This document shows, one piece after another, positions 25,552 through 34,839 of a stretch of DNA of 51,289 nucleotides. The stretch lies in the NCBI GenBank assembly GCA_028689655.1, contig JAQVCT010000019.1:1-51289 (forward strand), read 5' to 3'. Under the pieces are notes generated by a model that was not told the origin of the DNA, searched no databases, and saw only the letters and a program-made list of their open reading frames with translations. The translations under genes and the position numbers were made by a program. This DNA comes from Lachnospiraceae bacterium (GTDB lineage Bacteria; Bacillota; Clostridia; Lachnospirales; Lachnospiraceae). How positions within the stretch are numbered: the first letter of the stretch is position 1; each line of letters opens with the position of its first letter.

Positions 25552-27873
25552 ATGACAGAACAAAAGAAAAGTGTTGTTATTGATGATGGCAGAATAGAAG
25601 CGATGAAAGAATTTTTAAGTCCTGAGGAACTATATCAGGATCTTATTAAGCGTGTGCGAAAATATCATCCAAGTGATGATATCTCGCTGATCGAGAAGGC
25701 ATACAAGGTTGCATACAATGCCCATAAGAATCAGGTACGTAAATCGGGAGAGCCCTACATTATTCATCCCCTTTGCGTGGCAATCATCCTGGCAGATTTG
25801 GAGCTGGATAAAGAGACTATCGTCGCAGGACTTTTGCATGATGTGGTGGAAGATACCATACTGACAGATGAGGAAATCAGGGAACAGTTCGGACCGGATG
25901 TAGCACTGTTGGTGGATGGTGTTACGAAGTTACAGCAGTTGCAGTACAATAACGGGGAACAAGGTGCTGACAAGACCAGTGATAAGACCAGTGACAAGCT
26001 GGAAATGCAGGCAGAAAATCTTCGAAAGATGTTCCTTGCCATGGCAAAGGATATTCGAGTCATCATGATCAAGCTGGCAGACAGACTGCATAATATGCGG
26101 ACGCTGAAACATATGCCGCCGGAGAAACAACAGCGTATCGCCCGCGAGACGCTTGATATCTATTCCCCCATCGCACAGCGTCTCGGTATCAGTAAGATCA
26201 AGGTGGAATTAGACGATCTGTCACTGAAATACCTGGAACCGGAAGTGTATTATGACCTGGCAAATAAGATCAATGCACGGAAAGGTGAACGGGAAAAATA
26301 TGTTCAGGAAATCGTGGATGAAGTGCGGGAGCATATTGAAAATGCCGGTATCAAAGCACAAATCGACGGAAGAGTAAAACATTTTTTCAGTATCTATAAG
26401 AAAATGAAGAACCAGGGAAAGACCATTGATCAGATCTACGATCTCTTCGCAGTGCGTATTATCGTGGGTTCCGTGAAGGACTGTTATGCGGCACTGGGCG
26501 TGATTCATGAGATGTATAAGCCCATTCCCGGCAGATTTAAGGATTATATCGCCATGCCGAAGGCAAATATGTATCAATCCCTGCATACCACATTGATCGG
26601 CTCCACGGGGCAGCCTTTTGAGATACAGATTCGTACCTTTGATATGCATAAGACAGCGGAATATGGTATCGCTGCCCACTGGAAATATAAGGAAGCTTCC
26701 GATGGCAGGAAGGTGGAGAACCAGGAGGAAGAGAAGCTTGTCTGGCTGCGTCAGATTCTGGAATGGCAGAAGGATATGTCAGATAATAAGGAGTTCATGA
26801 ACCTGCTGAAAAGCGATCTGGATCTGTTCTCTGACAACGTGTACTGCTTCACGCCTACGGGAGATGTAATGAATCTGCCAGCAGGATCTACACCCATCGA
26901 TTTCGCTTACAGCATTCACAGTGCGGTGGGCAATAAAATGATCGGTGCCCGTGTGAACGGTAAACTGGTCACTATCGATTATGAGATCAAGAATGGAGAT
27001 CGCATCGAGGTCATCACCTCACAGAACTCCAAGGGACCAAGCCGTGACTGGCTGAACATCGTAAAGAGCACCCAGGCGAAGAGCAAGATCAACCAGTGGT
27101 TCAAAAATGAATTGAAGGACGATAATATTGTCAAAGGAAAAGAATTATTATTAGCCTATTGCAAGGCAAAGTCTATCAGTACCAACGATATCATGAAGCC
27201 TGTCTATATGGATAATATTATGAAGAAATATGGTTTCCATGATTGGGATGCTGTGCTGGCGGCTGTGGGACATGGAGGACTAAAAGAGGGTCAGATCATC
27301 AACAAGATGCAGGAAATGTATGATACAGACCACAAAAAAGCATTGACAGATGCCCAGATCATGGAGGCTGTTGCGGATAATGCACAGACAAAACAGATGC
27401 GGCCCCGCAAATCCAAGAGCGGCATCGTGGTCAAGGGTATCCATGATGTGGCGGTACGCTTCTCAAAATGCTGTAGTCCAGTGCCCGGGGATGAGATCGT
27501 GGGATTTGTCACACGTGGTCGTGGGGTTTCCATCCACAGGACAGACTGCATTAACGTGATCAATCTGCCGGAACTGGATCGCGCCAGACTCATCGACGCG
27601 GAATGGCAGGAGGCGGACAGCGCGGATGGAGAAAAATATCTTGCAGAGATCAAGATCTATGCCAATAACAGAAATGGTCTGCTGGCAGATATTTCCCGTG
27701 CACTGACGGAGCGAAACATTGACATCCTGGCGATGAATACAAGAACCAATAAACAGGGCGTTGCCACCATGGCGATTTCCTTTGATATCAGCGGACGTGA
27801 GGAACTGAACCGTATCATAGAGAAGATACGTGCCATAGAAAGTGTTATCGATATCGAGAGAACCACAGGTTAA
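25552..27873 (+). CDS. relA: Bifunctional (p)ppGpp synthetase/hydrolase (RelA/SpoT, Rel)
   Basis: Makes and degrades the alarmone (p)ppGpp in the stringent response. 773 residues from ATG 25552; a GTG at 25540 is less likely. The N-terminal HD hydrolase domain has HPLCVAIILADLELD and HDVVEDT (His96, Asp97), so hydrolase activity is expected. The synthetase domain has GRVKHFFSIYKKMKNQ and GRFKDYIAMPKANMYQSLHT. A TGS domain (VYCFTPTGDVMNLPAGSTPIDFAY) and the C-terminal ACT domain (YANNRNGLLADISRALTERN) complete the long Rel form, together with the conserved CCSPVPGDEIVGF motif. It is followed by a hydrolase gene 19 bases downstream. Confidence 0.97.
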   Translation: MTEQKKSVVIDDGRIEAMKEFLSPEELYQDLIKRVRKYHPSDDISLIEKAYKVAYNAHKNQVRKSGEPYIIHPLCVAIILADLELDKETIVAGLLHDVVEDTILTDEEIREQFGPDVALLVDGVTKLQQLQYNNGEQGADKTSDKTSDKLEMQAENLRKMFLAMAKDIRVIMIKLADRLHNMRTLKHMPPEKQQRIARETLDIYSPIAQRLGISKIKVELDDLSLKYLEPEVYYDLANKINARKGEREKYVQEIVDEVREHIENAGIKAQIDGRVKHFFSIYKKMKNQGKTIDQIYDLFAVRIIVGSVKDCYAALGVIHEMYKPIPGRFKDYIAMPKANMYQSLHTTLIGSTGQPFEIQIRTFDMHKTAEYGIAAHWKYKEASDGRKVENQEEEKLVWLRQILEWQKDMSDNKEFMNLLKSDLDLFSDNVYCFTPTGDVMNLPAGSTPIDFAYSIHSAVGNKMIGARVNGKLVTIDYEIKNGDRIEVITSQNSKGPSRDWLNIVKSTQAKSKINQWFKNELKDDNIVKGKELLLAYCKAKSISTNDIMKPVYMDNIMKKYGFHDWDAVLAAVGHGGLKEGQIINKMQEMYDTDHKKALTDAQIMEAVADNAQTKQMRPRKSKSGIVVKGIHDVAVRFSKCCSPVPGDEIVGFVTRGRGVSIHRTDCINVINLPELDRARLIDAEWQEADSADGEKYLAEIKIYANNRNGLLADISRALTERNIDILAMNTRTNKQGVATMAISFDISGREELNRIIEKIRAIESVIDIERTTG

Positions 27874-27892
27874 TAGAAAAGGAGTAGTCATA

Positions 27893-28525
27893 ATGGCAGA
27901 ACTGAAAATAGGACGTATGGTAATCGGCAGTGTACAGACCAATTGCTATTTTATATACAGGGAAGGCACCACAGATGTGATCTGTATTGACCCGGCTGAT
28001 AAAGGGAAAATGATCAAGGAAAAGCTTCAGGAAAAAGGATTTTGTGTACGGGCAATCTTTCTGACCCATGGACATTTTGATCATATCTGGGGAACGAAAG
28101 AGCTGCGGGAATGTACAGGGGCTAAGATCTACGCTTATATTGGTGAAAAGGAAGTGCTGGAGGATTCCACGCTGAATGTCTCAGCTCAGACGGGCAGACC
28201 CTACGCCCTGGAGGCGGATGTCTATGTGTCAGATGGGGAGAAGATCACCATTGCAGATATGACCTGCACCGTGCTTGCCACTCCGGGCCATACGCAGGGA
28301 AGCTGCTGTTTCTATTTTGAGGAAGATAAGATGCTCATCAGTGGAGATACCCTTTTCGAGGAGTCCGTGGGCAGGACGGATCTGCCAACAGGAAGCGGCT
28401 CTGCACTGCATCGATCCCTACAGGAGAAAATCGCGGTATTGCCGGAGGACGTGAAGGTATATCCGGGACACGGAGAATCCACCACCATCGGACATGAATT
28501 GCAGTACAATCCATACTGCCAGTAG
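27893..28525 (+). CDS. MBL-fold metallo-hydrolase (glyoxalase II-like, YqgX type)
   Basis: A 210-residue cytoplasmic metallo-beta-lactamase-fold hydrolase. The metal-binding motif THGHFDHIWG lies near residue 59, TPGHTQGSCCF near 131, SGDTLFEESVGRTDLP near 150, and the last ligand in YPGHGESTTIGHE near 190. These are the motifs of the glyoxalase II / YqgX group, hydrolases of thioesters; the physiological substrate is unknown. AAAAGGAG lies 9 bases upstream of ATG 27893. The gene directly after relA is often such a hydrolase in this order. Confidence 0.9.
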   Translation: MAELKIGRMVIGSVQTNCYFIYREGTTDVICIDPADKGKMIKEKLQEKGFCVRAIFLTHGHFDHIWGTKELRECTGAKIYAYIGEKEVLEDSTLNVSAQTGRPYALEADVYVSDGEKITIADMTCTVLATPGHTQGSCCFYFEEDKMLISGDTLFEESVGRTDLPTGSGSALHRSLQEKIAVLPEDVKVYPGHGESTTIGHELQYNPYCQ

Positions 28526-28640
28526 ACTTATATTGTCAGAGTGATTCACAGGATCGATAAGATTGATCGTACCAGTGAGATCGAAGTTGCCGCTTGGCAC
28601 AGAATAATGGTATTTCAGGATAAAAGTTAGGAGCAGATAA

Positions 28641-30188
28641 TTGATCGTAGTAAAAATAAATATTTTACAATTTGAATATGACATACATTCCCTGGTAAAG
28701 GCTTTTTATCCGGAAGCAGATATTAAGGTGGTTCTTTTCGAAGAATCATCTTCCTTTACGTCTGAGGGTTCTACATTTGAGATTTATTTCTCGGATCATG
28801 AGATCGTCATGAAGGCGCAGAACGTGAACGAAAAAACGGATGAAGATGCGATTCATCGTGGGGATCAGCATGAAGGATACGGGAATAAAAAGAATGAGGA
28901 ACATGTGGAGCAATGCATAGGAAAAAGTCTTGAGAGGAGGGTCACTCTCACAGAACCGGAGAATCGCCCTATGGTGAAAAATCAGCTAAAGCAGTTGATT
29001 TACCAGACTTTATCCAAGTTTACAGGAAAAGAGCTTCCCTGGGGAACTTTGACGGGAATTCGCCCCACCAAGATTCCTATGACGCTTCTGGAAGAGGGCA
29101 AGACGGATCAGGAAATCATGGAATACATGCAGGATACCTATTTTATCAGTGATGAGAAAGGGCATCTGAGTCTGGACATCGCCAGGAGAGAGCGAAACCT
29201 GTTATCCAATATCCACTATAAAGACGGATATAGTTTATATATCGGCATTCCGTTCTGCCCCACCACCTGCCTGTATTGTTCCTTTACTTCCTATCCGATC
29301 TGTTCCTGGAAAAAGAGAGTGGACGAATATCTGGATGCGGTGGAAAAGGAAATCGATTTTGTGGCAGATATCTATAGGGACAAGATACTGGACAGCGTCT
29401 ACATCGGTGGCGGAACTCCCACCACCCTGGAGGCAGAACAGTTTGACAGATTATTGGGAAAGATTAACAGCAGCTTTGATTTTAAAGAGGTAAAAGAATA
29501 TACCGTGGAGGCAGGTCGGGCAGACAGCATTACCAGAGAGAAGCTGCAGGCACTGAAACGGAATGGAGTCACCAGAATCTCTGTAAATCCCCAGACCATG
29601 AAGGATGAGACCTTAAAGCTCATTGGCAGACAGCATACGGTAGCACAGGCGGTGGAAGCGTTTCATATGGCCAGGGAAGAGGGCTTCACCAACATCAACA
29701 TGGATCTGATCCTGGGTCTTCCAGGGGAGGATGAGGAGGATGTAAAACACACCGTTGCGGCGGTGAAGGAGCTGAAACCAGACAGCCTTACGGTTCATTC
29801 CCTGGCAATCAAGCGTGCGTCACGGCTGCACCAGTGGATACAGGAGCATGGAATCACTACACTGAAAAATACAGATACCACCATGGAGATTGCAGCGCAG
29901 GGAGCGGCAGATATGGGCATGGTTCCCTATTATCTCTATCGCCAGAAAAATATGTCCGGCAATTTTGAAAATGTGGGATATGCCACAGAGGGTAATTTTG
30001 GAATCTATAATATCCTTATGATGGAAGAGATGCAGTCCATCGTGGCACTGGGTGCGGGAAGTGTGTCAAAGCTGGTACTTGGCGATGGCAGGATCGAGCG
30101 CACGGACAATGTAAAGGATGTGGGACTCTATATAGAGAAAATTGATGAGATGATCAATAGGAAAAGAAAGTTGTTTTCCGTGAAGTGA
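28641..30188 (+). CDS. hemZ: Oxygen-independent coproporphyrinogen-type radical SAM enzyme HemZ
   Basis: A 515-residue radical SAM protein of the HemN/HemZ group. The iron-sulfur motif is PFCPTTCLYCSFTSYP (CxxxCxYC) near residue 203. GGGTPTTLEAEQFDRLL and RISVNPQTM are typical of the TIM-barrel core. The unusual N-terminal 170 residues and the motif GTLTGIRPTKIP match HemZ rather than HemN/HemW. It starts with TTG 28641, preceded by TAGGAG at 8 bases. In clostridia HemZ sits, as here, between relA and hisS. Whether it acts in haem biosynthesis in this organism cannot be told from the window. Confidence 0.9.
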   Translation: MIVVKINILQFEYDIHSLVKAFYPEADIKVVLFEESSSFTSEGSTFEIYFSDHEIVMKAQNVNEKTDEDAIHRGDQHEGYGNKKNEEHVEQCIGKSLERRVTLTEPENRPMVKNQLKQLIYQTLSKFTGKELPWGTLTGIRPTKIPMTLLEEGKTDQEIMEYMQDTYFISDEKGHLSLDIARRERNLLSNIHYKDGYSLYIGIPFCPTTCLYCSFTSYPICSWKKRVDEYLDAVEKEIDFVADIYRDKILDSVYIGGGTPTTLEAEQFDRLLGKINSSFDFKEVKEYTVEAGRADSITREKLQALKRNGVTRISVNPQTMKDETLKLIGRQHTVAQAVEAFHMAREEGFTNINMDLILGLPGEDEEDVKHTVAAVKELKPDSLTVHSLAIKRASRLHQWIQEHGITTLKNTDTTMEIAAQGAADMGMVPYYLYRQKNMSGNFENVGYATEGNFGIYNILMMEEMQSIVALGAGSVSKLVLGDGRIERTDNVKDVGLYIEKIDEMINRKRKLFSVK

Positions 30189-30254
30189 ACGCTTGAGATA
30201 TTCAGAAAAAAAGTGTAAGATAATTGAGACTATAAAAGATAAAGGAGAATCCTT

Positions 30255-31514
30255 ATGGCTTTAAGTAAAAAACCTGTCACAGGAATGAAAGATATACTAC
30301 CGGCAGAAATGCAGATTCGAGATTATGTGATCAGTGTGATCAAAGAGACCTATGCACAATTTGGCTTTACTTCCATAGAGACTCCCTGTGTGGAGAACAT
30401 TGCGAATCTCAGCAATAAACAGGGCGGAGAGAATGAGAAGCTGATCTTCAAGATCCTGAAAAGAGGGGAGAAGCTGAATCTGGAGACCGCGAAGACGGAG
30501 GCAGATCTGGTAGATGGCGGACTTCGTTATGACCTGACTGTTCCCCTGGTTCGTTATTTCTCTAACAATGCAGGACAGTTACCAACCCCATTTAAGGCAC
30601 TTCAGATTGGACCTGTGTGGAGAGCCGACAGACCACAGCGAGGAAGGTATCGCCAGTTCTATCAGTGCGATATTGATATTCTGGGAGAACCCTCCAATCT
30701 GGCTGAAATCGAATTGATCCTGGCAACGACTACGACACTGGGCAAATTGGGCTTTAAAGGATTCGAGATCCGTATCAATGAGAGACGAATCCTGAAAGCC
30801 ATGGCGGCTTACAGCGGATTCCCGGAGGAAAGCTATGACAGCGTATTTATTACTCTGGACAAGATGGATAAGATTGGACTTGATGGCGTATCGGAGGAAC
30901 TCCTTGAGAGCGGATTCAGTAAGGACAGCATTGATATATATATGGCACTTTTCAAATCTATGGATGAGATTGAAAGCGTGGAGGAAAGATTATCCTACCT
31001 TGCAGATACCTTAAAGGATACCCTGGAGCCGGAAGTGGAACAGAGTCTGCAGGAAATCATTGCAAGTGTAAAGAGCACCAAGTCAGCAGATTTCCAGATT
31101 ATTTTTGATCCAACACTGGTAAGAGGGATGTCCTACTATACAGGCACTATTTTTGAGATCGCGATTCCGGAGTTTGGTGGAAGCTGTGGCGGTGGTGGAA
31201 GATATGATAAGATGGTAGGTAAATTTACCGGAAATGATACACCGGCATGTGGTTTTTCCATTGGATTTGAAAGAATCGTATTACTTCTGTTAGAGAATGG
31301 ATTTAAAGTGCCCACAGAGAGCAGCAAGATGGCATTTCTCATGGAAAAAGGTTTACCGGTAGAGAGATTGTGTGAGGTGATCAGGGAAGCACAGGAATTG
31401 CGAAGCACAGGCACCAAGGTACTGATCGCTCGCATGAATAAAAATAAAAAATTTCAGAAAGAACAGCTCACAGCAGAAGGCTATGAAGAATTCAAGGAAT
31501 TTTATAAAAACTAG
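30255..31514 (+). CDS. hisS: Histidyl-tRNA synthetase
   Basis: Class II aminoacyl-tRNA synthetase that charges tRNA-His. 419 residues, starting with PVTGMKDILPAEMQIRDYV. Motif 2 is in GPVWRADRPQRGRYRQFYQCDIDI. The histidine-A loop reads LVRGMSYYTGTIFEI, and motif 3 is in ACGFSIGFERI. The C-terminal anticodon-binding part is short compared with E. coli HisS, but similar to related clostridial forms. AAAGGAG lies 8 bases upstream. No T-box leader is visible. It is followed by aspS, a common pair. Confidence 0.96.
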   Translation: MALSKKPVTGMKDILPAEMQIRDYVISVIKETYAQFGFTSIETPCVENIANLSNKQGGENEKLIFKILKRGEKLNLETAKTEADLVDGGLRYDLTVPLVRYFSNNAGQLPTPFKALQIGPVWRADRPQRGRYRQFYQCDIDILGEPSNLAEIELILATTTTLGKLGFKGFEIRINERRILKAMAAYSGFPEESYDSVFITLDKMDKIGLDGVSEELLESGFSKDSIDIYMALFKSMDEIESVEERLSYLADTLKDTLEPEVEQSLQEIIASVKSTKSADFQIIFDPTLVRGMSYYTGTIFEIAIPEFGGSCGGGGRYDKMVGKFTGNDTPACGFSIGFERIVLLLLENGFKVPTESSKMAFLMEKGLPVERLCEVIREAQELRSTGTKVLIARMNKNKKFQKEQLTAEGYEEFKEFYKN

Positions 31515-31625
31515 AAAAATTTTCTGTCTATTATTTGTAAATTCATTGATTAATTCTTATTAGATGAGATACAAGTAAAAGAAAGAGCATGATACACAGA
31601 GAAATAAAAATTCAGGAGGAAAGTT

Positions 31626-33425
31626 ATGGCAGAATCAATGCAGGGGCTGAAGAGAACCCACAGATGTACCGAACTGAATGCCGGCAATGCTGGCGAGACA
31701 GTGACTGTTATGGGATGGGTACAGAAACAGAGAAATAAAGGCGGTATTATATTTGTTGATTTACGAGACAGAAGTGGTCTTTTGCAAATTATCTTCGAGG
31801 GAAGTGACATCGATGAAGAAGGGTTTGCAAAAGCAGAGAAGCTGAGAAGCGAGTATGTCATCGCTGTGACGGGTACTGTGGAGAAAAGAGCAGGAGCAGC
31901 CAATGAAAATCTGGCAACTGGTGAGATTGAAATTCGCGCAAAAAGTTTACGTGTCCTTGCAGAATCTGAGACGCCACCCTTCCAGATCGAGGAGAATTCC
32001 AAGACAAAGGATGAACTTCGTCTGAAATACCGTTACCTGGATTTGAGAAGACCGGATCTGCAGAGGAATATTATCCTGAGAAGTAAGATCAGCGCTACCA
32101 TTCGCGATTTTATGACAAAGGAGGGATTTTTGGAGATCGAGACGCCTATTTTAAATAGAAGTACACCGGAGGGTGCCAGGGATTATCTGGTTCCAAGCCG
32201 TGTACATCCGGGAGAGTTTTACGCATTGCCACAGTCTCCACAATTATTTAAGCAGTTACTTATGGTATCCGGATATGACAGATATTACCAACTGGCAAAG
32301 TGTTTCCGCGACGAGGATCTTCGTGCGGACAGACAGCCGGAGTTCACCCAGGTGGATATGGAGTTATCCTTTGTGGATGTGGATGATGTCATCGATGTAA
32401 ATGAGCGTCTGATCCAGAGAATGTTCAAGGATGCCATAGATGTGGATGTGAAACTTCCTATCCAGAGAATGACCTGGATCGATGCCATGAATCGTTATGG
32501 TTCTGATAAACCGGATACCCGTTTTGCCATGGAATTGCAGGATGTATCTGAAGTGGTTAAAGGATGCGGATTTGGCGTATTTACTTCTGCTCTGGAAAAT
32601 GGCGGAAGTGTGCGGGGAATCAACGCAGAAGGGCAGGGCGAGATGCCCCGTAAGAAGATTGATGCACTGGTGGAGTTTGCAAAGACTTATGGTGCAAAAG
32701 GTCTTGCTTACATTGCCATCCATCCGGATGGGACGAGAAAATGTTCGTTTGCAAAATTCATGACGGAGGAAGAACTGGATGCACTGGTGGCAGCCATGAG
32801 TGGTAAAGCCGGAGACCTTCTGTTATTTGCAGCAGATAAAAATAAGATCGTATGGGATACCCTGGGTGCTTTGCGCGTGGAAATTGCTAAAAATCTTGGA
32901 TTATTGGATAAGAATCAATTTAATTTCTTATGGGTAACAGAGTTCCCGCTTTTGGAGTGGAGTGATGAGCAGAACAGATTTATGGCAATGCATCATCCAT
33001 TTACCATGCCAATGGATGAGGACTGGCAGTATATTGATACGGATCCGGGACGCGTTCGTGCCAAGGCATATGATATCGTACTGAATGGTACAGAGCTTGG
33101 CGGCGGCAGTGTGAGAATTCATCAGAATGATATCCAGGAGAAGATGCTGGAGGTATTAGGATTTACCAAAGAGAAAGCCTATGAAAGCTTTGGATTCCTG
33201 TTAAATGCTTTCAAATATGGGGTACCACCTCACGCAGGACTGGCTTACGGACTTGACCGTGTGGTAATGCTCATGGTGGGCGCTGACAGCATTCGTGACG
33301 TCATGGCGTTCCCAAAGGTAAAGGATGCATCTTGTCTTATGTCAGAGGCACCAAATGTTGTGGATGATAAACAGTTAGAGGAACTTTCTCTGGCAATCGC
33401 CAGGACAGACAACGAAGAAGTATAA
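31626..33425 (+). CDS. aspS: Aspartyl-tRNA synthetase
   Basis: Class IIb synthetase of 599 residues. The N-terminal anticodon-binding OB fold has VTVMGWVQKQRNKGGIIFVDL. The catalytic part has FLEIETPILNRSTPEGARDY, motif 2 FRDEDLRADRQPEFTQVD, and motif 3 GLAYGLDRVVMLM. A GAD insertion domain is present in the middle. The length is the bacterial type. Its stop codon is the first three bases of a 16-bp tandem array. Confidence 0.97.
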   Translation: MAESMQGLKRTHRCTELNAGNAGETVTVMGWVQKQRNKGGIIFVDLRDRSGLLQIIFEGSDIDEEGFAKAEKLRSEYVIAVTGTVEKRAGAANENLATGEIEIRAKSLRVLAESETPPFQIEENSKTKDELRLKYRYLDLRRPDLQRNIILRSKISATIRDFMTKEGFLEIETPILNRSTPEGARDYLVPSRVHPGEFYALPQSPQLFKQLLMVSGYDRYYQLAKCFRDEDLRADRQPEFTQVDMELSFVDVDDVIDVNERLIQRMFKDAIDVDVKLPIQRMTWIDAMNRYGSDKPDTRFAMELQDVSEVVKGCGFGVFTSALENGGSVRGINAEGQGEMPRKKIDALVEFAKTYGAKGLAYIAIHPDGTRKCSFAKFMTEEELDALVAAMSGKAGDLLLFAADKNKIVWDTLGALRVEIAKNLGLLDKNQFNFLWVTEFPLLEWSDEQNRFMAMHHPFTMPMDEDWQYIDTDPGRVRAKAYDIVLNGTELGGGSVRIHQNDIQEKMLEVLGFTKEKAYESFGFLLNAFKYGVPPHAGLAYGLDRVVMLMVGADSIRDVMAFPKVKDASCLMSEAPNVVDDKQLEELSLAIARTDNEEV

Positions 33426-33574
33426 GAATTAAGAAGAATAAGAATTAAGAAGTATAAGAATTAAGAAGTATCAGCATTTAAGAAATAAAAGCATTAAGAA
33501 ATAAAAGCATTAAGAAATAAAAGCATTAAGAAATGAAAGCATTAAGAAGTAAAAGTATTAAGAAATAAAAGTAT
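33423..33574 (+). repeat. 16-bp tandem array starting at the aspS stop codon
   Basis: Nine 16-bp units plus an 8-bp partial unit. Three units read TAAGAATTAAGAAG(A/T)A (33423-33470), then TCAGCATT, then six units of TAAGAAATAAAAGCAT with small changes (33479-33574). Because 16 is not a multiple of three and each unit carries TAA, stops fall in all three frames. The array is non-coding and free of C and T-rich tracts on this strand. Confidence 0.93.
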
Positions 33575-33644
33575 CAATAAATGTAAGAAATTAAGGATAG
33601 AATTTGTAAGAAGTATAAGAACATAAGAATAAGTAACAACGAAC

Positions 33645-33692
33645 ATAGACATGTCATATAGAATATTGTATTCCATATGGCGTGTCTATATT
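33645..33692 (+). terminator. Long hairpin, probable terminator after aspS
   Basis: A stem of about 21 base pairs (left arm begins ATAGACATGTCATATAG at 33645; right arm ends CATATGGCGTGTCTAT at 33689) with two G-T pairs and one mismatch, closed by a TTG loop. The T-tract is short (ATTTC), so termination efficiency is uncertain. Confidence 0.55.
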
Positions 33693-33769
33693 TCAAGCAG
33701 TATCGGATGGTGTGTAGGTCATTCCACAGAGAGTGGCAGCAAATGTACGCGGACGCATAAGGAATGGGT

Positions 33770-34462
33770 ATGATTCGATTATATATAGCATCAATAGAAG
33801 CATTATTGGAGGAATCTTATTTTCAGCAAAAGCTGGAAGAGGTATCAGAGTCCAGGAAAAGAAAGATATTGGAATGTAAGATGCAGCAGGATCAGGTGCG
33901 GAGCCTGGGAGCTGGATTATTATTACAGCACGCCTGGATACAATATTTGGCGGAACAGGAACATGCCATGGAAAGTACCATAGAAAAACAGGATATTTCC
34001 AAAGAAGAGATGGAAATCAATGTGGATGAATTCGGAAAGTCTCATTGCATGAACAGACCGGACTTCTGTTATAACTTGTCCCATTCAGGAGACTATGTGG
34101 TCTGTGCCCAGTCAGATATGGAAGTTGGCGTGGATATTCAACAGGTGAAAGCTGTGAATCTGAACATTGCCAGACGGTTTTTCCTACCGGAGGAATACCA
34201 GGAACTCCAGACAGAAGAACAGGATCAAAATCGTGTCTTCTGTCAAATGTGGACTATGAAAGAGAGTTATGTGAAATATACAGGAAGAGGAATGGAACAG
34301 GGTTTAGATACTTTTCGGGTTAACAGAACAGAGGGGAAAGTCACAGATCTTTCCAGTGGAAAAACAGTATCAACGGTACTTCAGGATACTATACCAGGAT
34401 ATGAAGTAGCGGTTTGCTCCGGCGTAAAAAAAGAGGTTCGTTTGGAGCATCTGATCCTGTAA
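33770..34462 (+). CDS. Sfp-type 4'-phosphopantetheinyl transferase
   Basis: Transfers the phosphopantetheine arm of CoA to carrier proteins. A 230-residue Sfp-like protein with NVDEFGKSH, NLSHSGDYVVCA, the magnesium motif GVDIQ near residue 122, and WTMKESYVKYTGRGME near 162 (WxxKEAxxK family motif). The start at 33770 has AAGGA 8 bases upstream; an ATG at 33764 is too close to it. No polyketide or non-ribosomal peptide genes are in the window, so the target may be the fatty acid carrier protein or a cluster elsewhere. Confidence 0.9.
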   Translation: MIRLYIASIEALLEESYFQQKLEEVSESRKRKILECKMQQDQVRSLGAGLLLQHAWIQYLAEQEHAMESTIEKQDISKEEMEINVDEFGKSHCMNRPDFCYNLSHSGDYVVCAQSDMEVGVDIQQVKAVNLNIARRFFLPEEYQELQTEEQDQNRVFCQMWTMKESYVKYTGRGMEQGLDTFRVNRTEGKVTDLSSGKTVSTVLQDTIPGYEVAVCSGVKKEVRLEHLIL

Positions 34463-34500
34463 ATGGTCCAATTCTTACAGAAAATGGTCCAATTCTTACA
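34461..34500. repeat. Direct repeat of 18 bp with a 21-bp period, possibly IS21-like end repeats
   Basis: Two copies of AATGGTCCAATTCTTACA lie at 34462-34479 and 34483-34500, directly behind the transferase stop. A related GAGTGGTCAATTTTTCTC occurs at about 34555-34572. Multiple repeats containing GGTC(C)AATT are a feature I associate with the ends of IS21-family elements. No istA or istB gene is present. The same repeat also forms a 15-codon reading frame (MVQFLQKMVQFLHFC) starting right after the stop codon. Confidence 0.55.
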
Positions 34501-34510
34501 TTTTTGTTGA

Positions 34511-34787
34511 AATAGATTCTCAATTGGATATAATACTAAAGTACTAGATGACACGAGTGGTCAATTTTTCTCATGGTATTTTTCCAATCTTAAAGGGCAG
34601 TAAATAACTGCTTACCTATCTACTTGCATATCCAATGCAGTTCTCAGTGCATCTGCACATCTTGATTCCTATCTTAATTTAGATAGAAACTTTTGATGGT
34701 ATCACAGATATCATTGAACACTTCAAATGGTAAAATACCGCGAGAGAAAACAGAACCTACTAACAGCAAAATGCTACTTGTGCATGG
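34511..34787. other. Intergenic stretch without visible genes
   Basis: No reading frame of convincing composition on either strand. A short minus-strand frame ending CADALRTALDMQVDR then stop (around 34610-34660) looks protein-like but has no start; it may be a relic. No terminator with a T-tract was seen after the transferase gene. Confidence 0.4.
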
Positions 34788-34816
34788 TTAAGAAACACTG
34801 TTAATTTGCTTACAAT
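34788..34816 (+). promoter_or_regulatory. Probable promoter of the XRE-LytTR-kinase operon
   Basis: TTAAGA, a 17-base spacer, TACAAT, about 24 bases before the XRE start codon. Confidence 0.5.
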
Positions 34817-34839
34817 AGAAATTAGACAAGGAGCTTAAA

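Noticed and set aside
30189..31625. T-box leaders for hisS and aspS
   Set aside because: The upstream spacers are 66 and 111 bases and contain neither the T-box core nor a specifier/terminator layout.
33423..33574. CRISPR array
   Set aside because: Units are 16 bp, directly contiguous, without spacers or cas genes.
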